A stretch of 37,508 bases of DNA from Eubacteriales Family XIII. Incertae Sedis bacterium (GCA_031257175.1 JAIRPE010000071.1:1-37508), one strand, 5' to 3'. Shown: positions 25,272-33,232, counted from the first letter of the stretch. Notes: generated by a model from the letters alone, not told the origin. Translations and numbers: made by a program.

Positions 25272-25496
25272 CTAATTCACTGACTCAACGGATTTAATGT
25301 CGGGATATTTCTCCTTCAGCAGCTTCTCTATGCCGTTCTTCACGGTCATCTGGGAATAGGGGCAACCCGCGCAGTGCCCCTGGAGCCTGACCCTCACCAC
25401 GTTGTCCTCCGTCATCTCCACGAACTCCACGTCGCCGCCGTCGCGCTGCAGCATGGGCCTGATGCCCTCCAAAGCTTCCTTGACTTGCAATTCCAT
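25272..25496 (-). CDS. NifU-like Fe-S scaffold domain protein
   Basis: A 74-residue protein consisting only of the NifU C-terminal domain. It has the conserved RPMLQRDGGDVEFVE stretch and the cluster-binding motif CAGCPYSQMTVKNGIE (CxxC, about residues 42-45). Such single-domain proteins bind and pass on a [4Fe-4S] or [2Fe-2S] cluster. Fe-S clients in the window are the POR subunits and the SCIFF maturase, but no direct link is shown. Ribosome site AAAGGAGA is 7 nt upstream. It heads a minus-strand unit with capA and the PepV-like gene. Confidence 0.93.
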   Translation of the reverse strand: MELQVKEALEGIRPMLQRDGGDVEFVEMTEDNVVRVRLQGHCAGCPYSQMTVKNGIEKLLKEKYPDIKSVESVN

Positions 25497-25645
25497 TATA
25501 AAATCTCCTTTACTGTTGGGGAGGGCCGCAGGCCGCCCTAAGGGGCCCGCGGGCGCCTCCGCGAATTATTGTTCTTGTTTTTTCCGACGCATATTAATTA
25601 TATCATAGTATTTGGCGGCGCAATCATAAAATTTCGCTTAACCCC

Positions 25646-25675
25646 TTGAAGCCGCCCATTGGTTTTGTATATAAT
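25646..25675 (+). promoter_or_regulatory. Predicted promoter of the por operon
   Basis: TTGAAG (25646-25651), 18 bp, TATAAT (25670-25675). The start of transcription would fall at or just before element A copy 3, so the element would form the 5' end of the por mRNA, about 195 nt long before the ATG. Confidence 0.65.
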
Positions 25676-25680
25676 TGAAT

Positions 25681-25788
25681 GTAACGCTAATCCGCGTTCA
25701 AAATGTCACCTTGAAGCGGGTTGATTGGATACTGTCTTTCGCCGTCCGCCCAATAGTTTTGGCGGGTGTTAAAAAAGATAAGTATAAT
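25681..25788 (+). repeat. Element A, copy 3, sense to porG
   Basis: CTAATCCGCG ... GAAGCGGGTTG forms the first arm pair, GTCCGCCCAAT / TTTTGGCGGGT the second stem, followed by TTAAAAAAGATAAGTATAAT. More divergent than copies 4 and 5 but aligned end to end with them. Confidence 0.85.
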
Positions 25789-25879
25789 GCATGGAACGTA
25801 TGCCATCCCCCAGGAGGGGGCTTCTTAAAACCTCCGCAAGAAAGGAGCGGCGGCGCGGGCGCGCCTCCCCGAAACAAAC

Positions 25880-26449
25880 ATGATTGAGATTCGTTGGCAC
25901 GGCAGAGGCGGCCAGGGAGCGAAAACCGCCGCCTTGCTCTTGGCGGACGTGGCCTTCGCCACGGGGATGCACGTCCAAGGGTTCCCCGAGTACGGCCCCG
26001 AGCGCATGGGGGCCCCGATTACGGCCTACAACAGGCTGGACGCGAAGCCTATACGCGTCCATTCAAACATTTACTCCCCTGATTTCGTGGTGGTCGTGGA
26101 CGAGAGCCTGGTGGAGACCGTGGACGTGGCCGCCGGCATCAAAAAGAACGGCGCCATCATCATAAACACCGGGAAGGAGCCTTCTAAGGTCAGGAAAATA
26201 TTCGCGAAATTCCCAGGTGACATATACGCCATCGACGCGCGGGACATATCCCAGCGGACTGTCGGGAAGAACCTACCGAACACCCCCCTTCTGGCGGCGG
26301 TCGTCAGGGTCTGCGGCGTCATGTCGGAACAGGAGTTCATCGGCAATATGGAAGAGTCGTTCAAACACAAATTCGCGGCCAAGCCCGAGGTCATCGAGGG
26401 CAACATGGCCGCCATCCGCGAGGCATGGAAGGGGGCGGTGCGCGTATGA
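25880..26449 (+). CDS. porG: 2-oxoacid:ferredoxin oxidoreductase, gamma subunit
   Basis: A 189-residue protein that is a complete gamma subunit of the four-subunit type: IRWHGRGGQGAKTAALLLADVAF at the start, FPEYGPERMGAP, and a domain ending with LAAVVRVCGVMS. The gamma domain binds CoA-dependent acyl transfer partners and completes the thiamine-diphosphate enzyme. The N-terminus fits the ATG at 25880, but no ribosome site is at the usual distance; AAAGGAG lies 32 nt upstream with a GC-rich near-palindrome between, which may bring it closer or restrain initiation. First gene of porG-porD-porA-porB; the stop overlaps the porD start (ATGA). Pyruvate is the likeliest substrate but related enzymes use other 2-oxoacids. 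Confidence 0.93.
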   Translation: MIEIRWHGRGGQGAKTAALLLADVAFATGMHVQGFPEYGPERMGAPITAYNRLDAKPIRVHSNIYSPDFVVVVDESLVETVDVAAGIKKNGAIIINTGKEPSKVRKIFAKFPGDIYAIDARDISQRTVGKNLPNTPLLAAVVRVCGVMSEQEFIGNMEESFKHKFAAKPEVIEGNMAAIREAWKGAVRV

Positions 26450-26769
26450 GCGGGAAAAACCTCATGGAAAAGATAACCCCCGCTTCCGGCTGGCGGGAGC
26501 TTACCGTCGGGGCGGCCGTCTACGGCGAGGGGAATTCCGTGTTCTTCAACACGGGGGAGTGGCGCTCCGAAGACCCCGCCTGGTACGCGGACAAATGCAG
26601 GCATTGCCTGCTCTGCTTCCCCGTCTGCCCCGACAGCTCCATACCCGTCGTCGGGGGCAAACGGCGCGACTTCGATTTCGGCCATTGCAAGGGCTGCGGC
26701 ATATGCGCCAAGGTCTGCCCCTTCGGCGCCATCTCCATGAGCGCCGCGGAAAAGGAGGCGGCGAAATGA
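26446..26769 (+). CDS. porD: 2-oxoacid:ferredoxin oxidoreductase, delta (ferredoxin) subunit
   Basis: A 107-residue protein with two [4Fe-4S] motifs: CRHCLLCFPVCP (about residues 50-61) and CKGCGICAKVCP (about 83-94). It passes electrons from the thiamine-diphosphate site to external ferredoxin. I take ATG 26446, which overlaps the porG stop as ATGA; an in-frame ATG seven codons earlier would lie inside porG. The stop in turn overlaps the porA start by the same 4 bp. Length and motif spacing are normal for PorD/VorD-type subunits. Confidence 0.95.
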   Translation: MSGKNLMEKITPASGWRELTVGAAVYGEGNSVFFNTGEWRSEDPAWYADKCRHCLLCFPVCPDSSIPVVGGKRRDFDFGHCKGCGICAKVCPFGAISMSAAEKEAAK

Positions 26770-27944
26770 GCAGACGCGACAGGATGTCAGGCAACGAGGC
26801 GGTCGCCACGGCCATCAGGCAAATCGGGCCCGACGTGATAGCGGCCTTCCCCATCACTCCTTCCACGGAGATACCCCAATACATATCCTCATACAAGTCC
26901 GACGGGCTTATCGACACGGAGTTCGTGGCCGTCGAGTCCGAACACAGCGCCATGTCGGCCTGCATAGGCGCCAGCGCGGCGGGCGTCAGGGCGATGACCG
27001 CGACCAGCTCGGCAGGCATGGCCCTGATGTACGAGCTGCTGTACGTGGCCGCCTCCGACAGGCTCCCCATAGTGATGGCCGCCGTGAACAGGGCTCTCAC
27101 GGGGCCGATCAACATAAACGCCGACCACTCGGACTCCATGGGCGCGCGCGACTCGGGCTGGATACAGCTCTACAGCGAGAACGCCCAGGAGGCCTACGAC
27201 AATATGCTCATGGCGCACCGCATAGCTGAACATCCCGACGTGCTGCTGCCGCTGATGGTGTGCCAGGACGGTTTCATCACCAGCCACGCGGTGGAAAACA
27301 TCGTCATCGAGGACGACGAGCTGGTCAAATCCTTCGTAGGCGAGTACAGGCCCGAGAAGTACCTGCTGAACCCCCGGGAGTCCCTGGGCGTGGGCCCGTA
27401 CAGCGTGTCCGCCTTTTACATGGAAATCAAAAGGCAGCAGTTCGAGGCCATGAGCAAGGCGCGGGCGGTGGTCGCCGCAGTCAGCGCGGAGTTCTCCGCG
27501 TTGACGGGGCGCGAGTACGGCATGTTGGAGAAATACAGGATGGACGACGCGGATTTGGCCGTCCTGCTTATGAGTTCCTCCGCAGGCACGGGCAAGGACG
27601 CGGTGGACAGGCTCAGAGAAAAAGGCGTGAAAGCGGGGCTGGTGAAGCTCAGAGTGTTCCGCCCCTTCCCCGAGGACGACTTGGTCGAGGCGCTCAAGGA
27701 CGTGAAGGCGCTGGGCATAATGGACAAGAGCGACGGGTTCTCGGGCTGCGGGGGGCCGCTGGGCGCGGAGACCCGCTCGGCGCTGTACGGCAGGGCCGAC
27801 GGCGTGAAAACCGTGAATTACGTCTACGGGCTGGGCGGACGCGACGCGCGGGTGGAGGATTTCGAGGCGCTGTTCGAGGAATTGGGGCGCCTGAGGGACG
27901 GCGAGAGCCTGCCGCGCTGCAGACACCACGGAATGCGGGAGTGA
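26766..27944 (+). CDS. porA: 2-oxoacid:ferredoxin oxidoreductase, alpha subunit
   Basis: A 392-residue alpha subunit beginning MSGNEAVATAIRQIGPDVIAAFPITPSTEI, the conserved start of the pyrimidine-binding domain. It continues with EFVAVESEHSAMSACIGASAAGVRAMTATSSAGMALMYE, then the transketolase C-like domain II (about 250-360, KVKALGIMDKSDGFSG region). The Ile-Thr-Pro-Ser-Thr segment and the ESEHSAMS helix contact substrate and thiamine diphosphate. Start ATG 26766 overlaps the porD stop. The frame is open much further upstream, but that part lies inside porG and porD. It follows the archaeal/Thermotoga-type gene order gamma-delta-alpha-beta rather than the fused clostridial PFOR. Confidence 0.95.
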   Translation: MSRRDRMSGNEAVATAIRQIGPDVIAAFPITPSTEIPQYISSYKSDGLIDTEFVAVESEHSAMSACIGASAAGVRAMTATSSAGMALMYELLYVAASDRLPIVMAAVNRALTGPININADHSDSMGARDSGWIQLYSENAQEAYDNMLMAHRIAEHPDVLLPLMVCQDGFITSHAVENIVIEDDELVKSFVGEYRPEKYLLNPRESLGVGPYSVSAFYMEIKRQQFEAMSKARAVVAAVSAEFSALTGREYGMLEKYRMDDADLAVLLMSSSAGTGKDAVDRLREKGVKAGLVKLRVFRPFPEDDLVEALKDVKALGIMDKSDGFSGCGGPLGAETRSALYGRADGVKTVNYVYGLGGRDARVEDFEALFEELGRLRDGESLPRCRHHGMRE

Positions 27945-27955
27945 GGTGACTATAT

Positions 27956-28900
27956 ATGATTTACAACGCCTATAGCTTGAAAGAGGCCGCGAGCCGGCCA
28001 GAACGCTTCGTCCAGGGGCACAGGATGTGCGCGGGCTGCGGCGCCACGGTGGCGGTGAGGGCCGTCATGAGGGCGTTGCGCCCCGAGGACAGGGCAGTGG
28101 TGACAGTGGCCACCAGTTGCCTGGAAGTTTCTTCCTGTAACTACCCTTACACCTCCTGGAACGACTCCTTCCTCCACACCGCCTTCGAGAACGCGGCGGC
28201 TTCGGCCAGCGGGGTGGAGGCCGCCTACACGGCGCTGAAGAAAAAAGGCAGGCTCGAAGAGACCTACAAATTCATCGCCTTCGGCGGCGACGGCGGCACC
28301 TACGACATCGGGTTCCAGTCCCTCTCAGGCGCGATGGAGCGCGGCACGGACATGGTCTACGTCTGCTACGACAACGAGGCCTATATGAACACGGGCATAC
28401 AGCGTTCCTCCTCAACCCCCGCCTACGCGGACACCACCACCTCCGCCGTCGGCTCAAAGTCCGACGGCAAGCCGCAGTACAAGAAGGACTTGACGAAAAT
28501 CATGGCGGCCCACCACATCCCTTACGTGGCGCAGTCAACCTTCATCGGCAATTTCAAGGACCTGCATCAGAAAGCCGAGACGGCCATATACACGGAGGGC
28601 CCCGCTTTCCTGAACGTTCTGGCGCCCTGCCCGAGAGGCTGGCGCTACAGCACGGCGGATTTGATGGACATATGCAAGCTGGCGGTTGACACCTGCGTCT
28701 GGCCGCTGTTTGAGGTGACGGACGGCGAGTGGGTTCTGAACTACGAGCCGAAAAAGAAGCTGCCGGTGACCGAGTACCTGAAAACCCAGGGGCGTTTCAA
28801 GCATTTGTTCGAGAACGGCAACGAGCATTTGCTCGAGCGCGTCCAGGACGACGTGGACAGGCGCTGGGAGGAATTGAAGAATCTCTGCGATATGTCGTAG
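27956..28900 (+). CDS. porB: 2-oxoacid:ferredoxin oxidoreductase, beta subunit
   Basis: A 314-residue beta subunit that binds thiamine diphosphate and the proximal [4Fe-4S] cluster. The N-terminal GHRMCAGCGATVAVR has the CxxC pair; further cluster Cys are in TSCLEVSSCNYPYTSW and in LAPCPRGW. The thiamine motif is FGGDGGTYDIGFQSLSGA followed by YDNEAYMNTGIQRSSSTP. The SSSTP and AYMNTG(I/V)QRS segments are characteristic of PorB-type (pyruvate) enzymes, which supports pyruvate as substrate. It lies 11 bp after porA. Two tandem copies of element A follow. Confidence 0.95.
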   Translation: MIYNAYSLKEAASRPERFVQGHRMCAGCGATVAVRAVMRALRPEDRAVVTVATSCLEVSSCNYPYTSWNDSFLHTAFENAAASASGVEAAYTALKKKGRLEETYKFIAFGGDGGTYDIGFQSLSGAMERGTDMVYVCYDNEAYMNTGIQRSSSTPAYADTTTSAVGSKSDGKPQYKKDLTKIMAAHHIPYVAQSTFIGNFKDLHQKAETAIYTEGPAFLNVLAPCPRGWRYSTADLMDICKLAVDTCVWPLFEVTDGEWVLNYEPKKKLPVTEYLKTQGRFKHLFENGNEHLLERVQDDVDRRWEELKNLCDMS

Positions 28901-28929
28901 GAGCGGCACGGCCGCGCCGCGACGGGACT

Positions 28930-29037
28930 AGCGCTAACCCGCATTCAAAGTGTTCCCTTGGAGCGGATTAGTAAATACTATCTTCCGACGTCCGCCCAAT
29001 GATTTTGGGCGGAATTTAAATAAGAGATAGGTATAAT
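28930..29037 (+). repeat. Element A, copy 4
   Basis: CTAACCCGC / GCGGATTAG arms around a 20-nt loop, then CCGCCCAAT / TTGGGCGG around a 5-nt loop, an A+T-rich tail and GATAGGTATAAT. The right end shares ATAAT with the left end of copy 5, giving a tandem pair between porB and the ABM gene. Confidence 0.9.
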
Positions 29038-29140
29038 ACTAATCCGCATACAAAATGTTACCTTGGAGCGGATTAGTAAATACTATCTTCCGACGCCCGC
29101 CCAATGATTTTGGGCGGAATTTAAAAAAGGATAGGTATAA
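29033..29140 (+). repeat. Element A, copy 5, adjoining the ABM ribosome site
   Basis: The best-preserved copy, used as reference: ATAATACTAATCC at the left end and GGATAGGTATAA at the right end (10 of 13 positions complementary with the full end of copy 4), with the two internal hairpins. The Shine-Dalgarno sequence AAGGAGGT of the ABM gene begins at the very end of the element. Confidence 0.92.
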
Positions 29141-29151
29141 GGAGGTGCAGT

Positions 29152-29436
29152 ATGATAGTGATTGTCGCGAAAAGCCAAGTGAAGCCGGAATGCGTGGAGG
29201 CCTTCAAAGAGACGGCGAAGCCGCTGGTCGAGGGCAGCCGCGCGGAAGAGGGCAATATTTTTTACGACCTCTATGAGGACGGGAATGATCCATGCGCGTT
29301 GGTTTTTATCGAGAAATGGAGGGACGAGGCCGCGATAAAGGCCCACAACGCCTCAGACCATTTCACCAAGACCGTGCCGAAGCTGGCGCCCTTAAGGGTG
29401 GGGGCGGCCGAGATCAGGCATTATAGGCAGTTGTGA
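29152..29436 (+). CDS. ABM-domain (putative quinol) monooxygenase
   Basis: A 94-residue ferredoxin-like fold protein of the antibiotic biosynthesis monooxygenase family, close to the YgiN type. Diagnostic segments are KPECVEAFKETAKPLVEGSRAEEGNIFYDLYED, then FIEKWRDEAAIKAHNASDHF. YgiN-like members act on quinols without metal or cofactor, as dimers, but the substrate here is unknown. The start is fixed by a near-perfect Shine-Dalgarno sequence (AAGGAGGT) that abuts element A copy 5. It follows porB by 251 bp and may either be read through from the por operon or depend on the element. A terminator with a T tract follows. Confidence 0.9.
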   Translation: MIVIVAKSQVKPECVEAFKETAKPLVEGSRAEEGNIFYDLYEDGNDPCALVFIEKWRDEAAIKAHNASDHFTKTVPKLAPLRVGAAEIRHYRQL

Positions 29437-29449
29437 GGTTAGTGATGGG

Positions 29450-29496
29450 GGAGCGAAAAGTCCGTAAAGCTTAAGCTTGGCGCGCCGCTCCTTTTT
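29450..29496 (+). terminator. Terminator between the ABM and LCP genes
   Basis: A GGAGCG / CGCTCC stem (29450-29455 and 29486-29491) encloses a 30-nt loop that includes the palindrome AAGCTTAAGCTT and is followed by TTTTT. It ends the ABM transcript; the convergent LCP stop is at 29505. Confidence 0.6.
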
Positions 29497-29504
29497 ATCT
29501 TCGC

Positions 29505-30827
29505 CTAACTCCCCACCGCCCCGCCGGATATCGCCCCGCCGGAGACCGCCTTCTCGGGATGGTAGATCACGTCCACCAGCTCCTCCGTCGCCGCCTTGTC
29601 CTGTATCCAGTAAGACAGCCCGTCCTTCGTCCTGCCCTCCCCCGGCAACGTGTGCCCGTGGATGTTCGCCGTGTCGAAGCCCTTCAGCCTGGCCGCCAGC
29701 TTCAGCGCCGTGCTGAGGGTCATGTCCGACTCCATGTTTTCCATGACGGCGGTCACCACCTTGGGGAGATTCAGGCCCAACGACTTCTTTATCGCCGCTT
29801 TCACGAAATCCTGCTGCGCCTGTATCCTGCCTATATCCTGGTTCGGGTATCCCCCGCCGTCGTTGTTCTTCCGAAAGCGCAAGAACTTCATGGCGTCCTC
29901 GCCGTTCAGCACGTAGTCGCCCTTTTTGAAGTGGATGTGCAGGGGAGGCTTGTCGTAGGCGTCGTCGTAATTCATGTCTATCGATATATGCACGGGCACT
30001 CCGTTCAGCGCGTCAACGGCCTTCGCCACGCCCGCGTACTTCACCACGGCGTAGTAGTGGATAGGTATCCCGCCCAGGACGTCGCTGACCGCCTTGGCCG
30101 TCCCCGCGGCCCCTTCCTTGCCGTACACCGCGTTCAGCTTGCGCTGGGCGGCGTTCTTGGCCGAGGGCCTGTCATAGTACGTGTCCCTCGGCACGGATAT
30201 GACGTCCACTCTCTGGTCGTCCATGTCGTAGCTGCCCAGCATGATAGTGTCAGTAAGCCCGCCGTTGACGCCCAAAATCAGGAAATTCAGCCGTTCCGCG
30301 TCCGTGTATGCCTCATAATTAGGGTCCTCGGGGCTCACGGAGCCCGTCCTTATGTCGTCAGGCAGCACGTCGCTGCCGCCGATGACAGGGCTTTCCATCA
30401 GCCGCGCCACGGCGAACTGCACGGGGACCAGCAAAAGCAGAAGCACGGCGAAGCCGACCAGGAAGGTCTTGAGGAACCCCCATCTGCCAGGGCCTCCGCC
30501 GCCCCCCGGGCCGCCGTTTTTTTTGGCGCCTGAGCCTTGTTTCCCCGTTTTGGAAGGGCTTGCGGCGGCTACGGGAGCCCCGTTCCCTTCAGACGCCTTA
30601 CGCCCTTTGCCTGCCGGCGCCGCGCCCGTCCCGCGCGGACGGCCTCCCTCCGCGAGGGACGCGCCGTAATCCTTGACTTTCAGGCGGATGACCTTCGACC
30701 CGTCCTTCTCCGTCAAAATATCGGGGGCGGCGGCGCCCTCGTCCCCGTAGTAATAAAGCTCCGCCAGCTCCTCCTCGTAGCCGCGCCCCTGCAATTCCCT
30801 GCCGCGCGGCGACCGCCTGGATCTCAT
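29505..30827 (-). CDS. LCP family (LytR-CpsA-Psr) cell-wall polymer transferase
   Basis: A 440-residue single-pass membrane protein. The cytosolic part (about 1-115) is basic and low in complexity, rich in Gly, Pro and Lys. One membrane helix lies at about 118-140 (FLKTFLVGFAVLLLLLVPVQ). The extracytoplasmic LCP domain (about 170-420) has FLILGVNGGLTDTIMLGSYD, VDVISVPRDTYY with the polyprenyl-phosphate-binding Arg, and FLRFRKNNDGGGYPNQDIGRIQAQQDF. LCP proteins move glycopolymers from lipid carriers onto peptidoglycan. Polysaccharide genes (capD-like, O-antigen-ligase-like) lie a few kilobases away. The long cytosolic tail is more extended than in typical LCP proteins. Confidence 0.93.
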   Translation of the reverse strand: MRSRRSPRGRELQGRGYEEELAELYYYGDEGAAAPDILTEKDGSKVIRLKVKDYGASLAEGGRPRGTGAAPAGKGRKASEGNGAPVAAASPSKTGKQGSGAKKNGGPGGGGGPGRWGFLKTFLVGFAVLLLLLVPVQFAVARLMESPVIGGSDVLPDDIRTGSVSPEDPNYEAYTDAERLNFLILGVNGGLTDTIMLGSYDMDDQRVDVISVPRDTYYDRPSAKNAAQRKLNAVYGKEGAAGTAKAVSDVLGGIPIHYYAVVKYAGVAKAVDALNGVPVHISIDMNYDDAYDKPPLHIHFKKGDYVLNGEDAMKFLRFRKNNDGGGYPNQDIGRIQAQQDFVKAAIKKSLGLNLPKVVTAVMENMESDMTLSTALKLAARLKGFDTANIHGHTLPGEGRTKDGLSYWIQDKAATEELVDVIYHPEKAVSGGAISGGAVGS

Positions 30828-30862
30828 AGTCCTGCACCTCTGAATTCAAGCAGGGACTTCTG

Positions 30863-30891
30863 AAAACCCCCGCGCCCCTCCTGACGGGGGC
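30863..30891 (-). terminator. Possible terminator after hbd
   Basis: On the minus strand a CCCCCG / CGGGGG stem with a 12-nt loop is followed by TTTT, about 60 bp beyond the hbd stop and before the LCP start. It is GC-rich with a short T tract, so it may only partly terminate. Confidence 0.45.
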
Positions 30892-30949
30892 TCCCCCGCC
30901 AAGGCGCGCGGAAGCTTCCGAAGCCCCCGCGTCCTGACCTGCCTGTATA

Positions 30950-31792
30950 CTAATACTTGAAGAAACCTTCGCCCGTCTTTCTTCCCAGCTTGCCACCCCT
31001 GACCATCTTGCGCAGCATCGCGTGGGGCCTGTACTTGTCGTCGCCGAACTCCCCGTGCAGCACCTCCATTATGGCCAGGCAGACGTCCAAACCTATCAAA
31101 TCGCCCAGCGCCAAAGGCCCTATTGGGTGGTTCGCGCCCAGCTTCATGGCCTCGTCGATGTTCGCGGCCGTGGCCACGCCGTCGGCCAATATCCCGATGG
31201 CTTCGTTAATCATCGGTATCAGCACCCTGTTCACCACGAATCCGGGCGCCTCCTCCACTTCCACCGGGGTCTTGCCGATGCTGGCGGTCAACTCCAGTAT
31301 GGCGGCCTTCGTCTCTTCGGACGTGGCCAGGCCCTTGATGATCTCGATGAGCTTCATCATAGGCACGGGGTTGAAGAAATGCATTCCGATAATCTTGTCG
31401 GGGCGCTTGGTCGCCGACGCTATCTCCGTTATGGAGAGGGACGACGTGTTGGTGGCGAAAATCGTGTCCGGCTTGCACAGCGCGTCCAATTCCGCGAACA
31501 GCGCCTTTTTAGACTCCATATCCTCCGTGGCCGCCTCTATTATCAAATCCGCGTCCGCGACGATGCTGATGTCCGTGGAGCCCTTAATCCTGCCTAAGGC
31601 CGCGTCCTTGTCCGCGACGCTGATTTTCTCCTTGGCCGCCAATTTCTCCAGATTTTTCGTCACGGCCGCGATGCCGCCGCTGACGGAGGTCTCGCGCCTG
31701 GCCCTGAGAACCACCTCGTACCCGTTCTGCGCCAGCACCTGTATGATGCCGGCTCCCATCGTGCCTGTGCCCAACACTCCGATTTTTTTCAT
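30950..31792 (-). CDS. hbd: 3-hydroxybutyryl-CoA dehydrogenase
   Basis: A 280-residue protein aligning end to end with clostridial Hbd, which reduces acetoacetyl-CoA to (S)-3-hydroxybutyryl-CoA in the butyrate pathway. The dinucleotide fold begins [12 protein letters not shown]; the catalytic His is in [14 protein letters not shown], with the NTSSLSITE segment before it, and [17 protein letters not shown] and [10 protein letters not shown] at the end. The end of beta strand 2 reads VVLRARRE where NADH-dependent enzymes have VVLRDIKD: the acidic residue is Ala31 and two Arg follow, suggesting a preference for NADPH. Other butyrate genes (crt, bcd, etf) are not adjacent. Ribosome site GGAGG. 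Confidence 0.95.
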   Translation of the reverse strand: MKKIGVLGTGTMGAGIIQVLAQNGYEVVLRARRETSVSGGIAAVTKNLEKLAAKEKISVADKDAALGRIKGSTDISIVADADLIIEAATEDMESKKALFAELDALCKPDTIFATNTSSLSITEIASATKRPDKIIGMHFFNPVPMMKLIEIIKGLATSEETKAAILELTASIGKTPVEVEEAPGFVVNRVLIPMINEAIGILADGVATAANIDEAMKLGANHPIGPLALGDLIGLDVCLAIMEVLHGEFGDDKYRPHAMLRKMVRGGKLGRKTGEGFFKY

Positions 31793-31987
31793 GATAATCC
31801 TCCATTCACTTTCGGGAGCCTCAAAAGCCGCCGCGACCCTATCGGCGGGACCCCCGTCCGACGGCTCGCGCCTGCTTTTGGAACGCTCCTTTATTTAATC
31901 CTATAATGGCAAGAATGAATTTTGCTTCCAAAAGAACCCTTGCCTGCCTGAACCTACTGCAATGCCGCCTTCCATGGGCAACCCGCG

Positions 31988-33232
31988 TCAGCCGCGGGCC
32001 TCCGCCAGCACGCGCTTCATCTCCTTCTTGTACTGCTCCACGCCCGGTTGGTCGAAGGGGTTCACGCCCATCAGCTTCCCTGTGAAGGCGCAAGCCAACT
32101 CGAAAAAGTAAACCATCTCACCAAAAGTATAAGGGCTATTGTCCGGAATGTCAACCTTTATTATAGGAATCCCCGCGCCTCTGTGGGCGGAAACCACCCC
32201 CTCCAGGGCCGCCCTGTTCACCTCGTTCATGCTCATGCCCGCCAAAAGGGGGTCTGCCCCCTCGGGGACCCGCAGGTCCCCTTCAGGCTTCTTGAGGTCC
32301 AGAACCGTCTCGAAAAAGATTTGATTGCCCTCCTGGAGGAATTGGCCCATGGAATGCAAATCCGTGCTGAACGACAGCCCTGCGGGGAACAGCCCCTTGC
32401 CGTCCTTGCCCTCGCTCTCGCCGTACAGCTGTTTCATCCACTCGGTGAAAAAAAACAGCGACGGCTCATACTGCTCCAGAACCTCCACCAGCTTGCCCGC
32501 GTCCATCAGCGCCTTGCGCGTCCCCGCCAGCTCCGCCGCCGCCCGCCGCAAGTCCTCCTTCATGGCCCTCCGCGCGCCGTCCAGAACCTGGCCCACGTCC
32601 ACTCCCGCCGCCGCCATGGGCAACAGGCCCACCGGCGTCAGGACGGAATAACGGCCCCCTATGTTCGGAGGTATCACGAAACTCTCATAGCCCTCCCTGC
32701 CGACCTCGGCCCGAAGCGCGCCTGAACTGGGGTCTGTCACGGCGTAAACGCGCCCCGCCGCCGCCGCGCCGTATTTTTTGTAAAGCGCGTCCTTCAGGAC
32801 CGCGAAGGCTATGTTCGGCTCCGTGGTGGTTCCCGACTTGGACACCACGCATAGGCTGAAATCCTTGCCCTTGAGCCGCTCCAGCAATTGGGCGTGGTAC
32901 GTGCCGCTTATGTTCTGCCCCGCGAACAGAATCTCAGGCCCCTCGCCGCCGCCCCGGCCCAGGAACTCCAGCGCCGCCCTGGCGCCTAAATAGGAGCCGC
33001 CTATGCCGATCACCGCCAGGGCTTCGCTCTCGCCCCTAATTTTCTCGGCGGCCTTGAGAACCCGCTCCGTCTCTCCGCCGTCATGCCTCTGCCGCTCTGG
33101 CAGCGTGGCCCAGCCCGTGAAGTCCTCCGCCCCTGAAACGAGGCCCTCATAGACGCCCGCGAGCCTCTCCAGAACCTCTTCCCCCGCCTTGGGGCACCCC
33201 AACGGCTCGATTTTCAAAATCCTCTCTTCCAT
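31988..33232 (-). CDS. pgi: Glucose-6-phosphate isomerase
   Basis: A 414-residue protein of the clostridial/bacillus type, slightly shorter than the usual 440-450. It has AVIGIGGSYLGARAALEF, VVSKSGTTTEPNIAFA (sugar-phosphate-binding), NIGGRYSVLTPVGLLPMAAAGVD, the active-site Glu in MGQFLQEGNQIFFE, a His in GVVSAHRGAGIPII and the C-terminal Lys in FDQPGVEQYKKEM. It interconverts glucose-6- and fructose-6-phosphate. It starts 43 bp after the capD-like gene on the same strand with ribosome site GGGAGG, and may supply sugar phosphate for envelope polysaccharide as well as glycolysis. Confidence 0.95.
   Translation of the reverse strand: MEERILKIEPLGCPKAGEEVLERLAGVYEGLVSGAEDFTGWATLPERQRHDGGETERVLKAAEKIRGESEALAVIGIGGSYLGARAALEFLGRGGGEGPEILFAGQNISGTYHAQLLERLKGKDFSLCVVSKSGTTTEPNIAFAVLKDALYKKYGAAAAGRVYAVTDPSSGALRAEVGREGYESFVIPPNIGGRYSVLTPVGLLPMAAAGVDVGQVLDGARRAMKEDLRRAAAELAGTRKALMDAGKLVEVLEQYEPSLFFFTEWMKQLYGESEGKDGKGLFPAGLSFSTDLHSMGQFLQEGNQIFFETVLDLKKPEGDLRVPEGADPLLAGMSMNEVNRAALEGVVSAHRGAGIPIIKVDIPDNSPYTFGEMVYFFELACAFTGKLMGVNPFDQPGVEQYKKEMKRVLAEARG

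Larger units (their letters stand above)
25497..25879. other. 383-bp divergent intergenic region between the NifU-like gene and porG
   Basis: Gene-free. It contains the ribosome site of the NifU-like gene, an A+T-rich stretch, the porG promoter (25646-25675), element A copy 3 (25681-25788), a small GC hairpin (CCCCC / GGGGG, 25807-25820, followed by CTTCTT), an AAAGGAG sequence (25841-25847) and a GC-rich near-palindrome (25852-25865) before the porG ATG. I found no clear promoter for the NifU-like gene. Confidence 0.7.

Noticed and set aside
29031-29036. TATAAT at the end of element A, considered as a mobile promoter
   Set aside because: No -35-like hexamer lies 16-18 bp upstream in any copy, and copies 2 and 5 lack the full TATAAT; a promoter role is possible but not supported.
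28930-29140. Tandem hairpin repeats considered as a CRISPR array
   Set aside because: Units are 105 bp with no short repeat/spacer alternation, and no cas genes are present.
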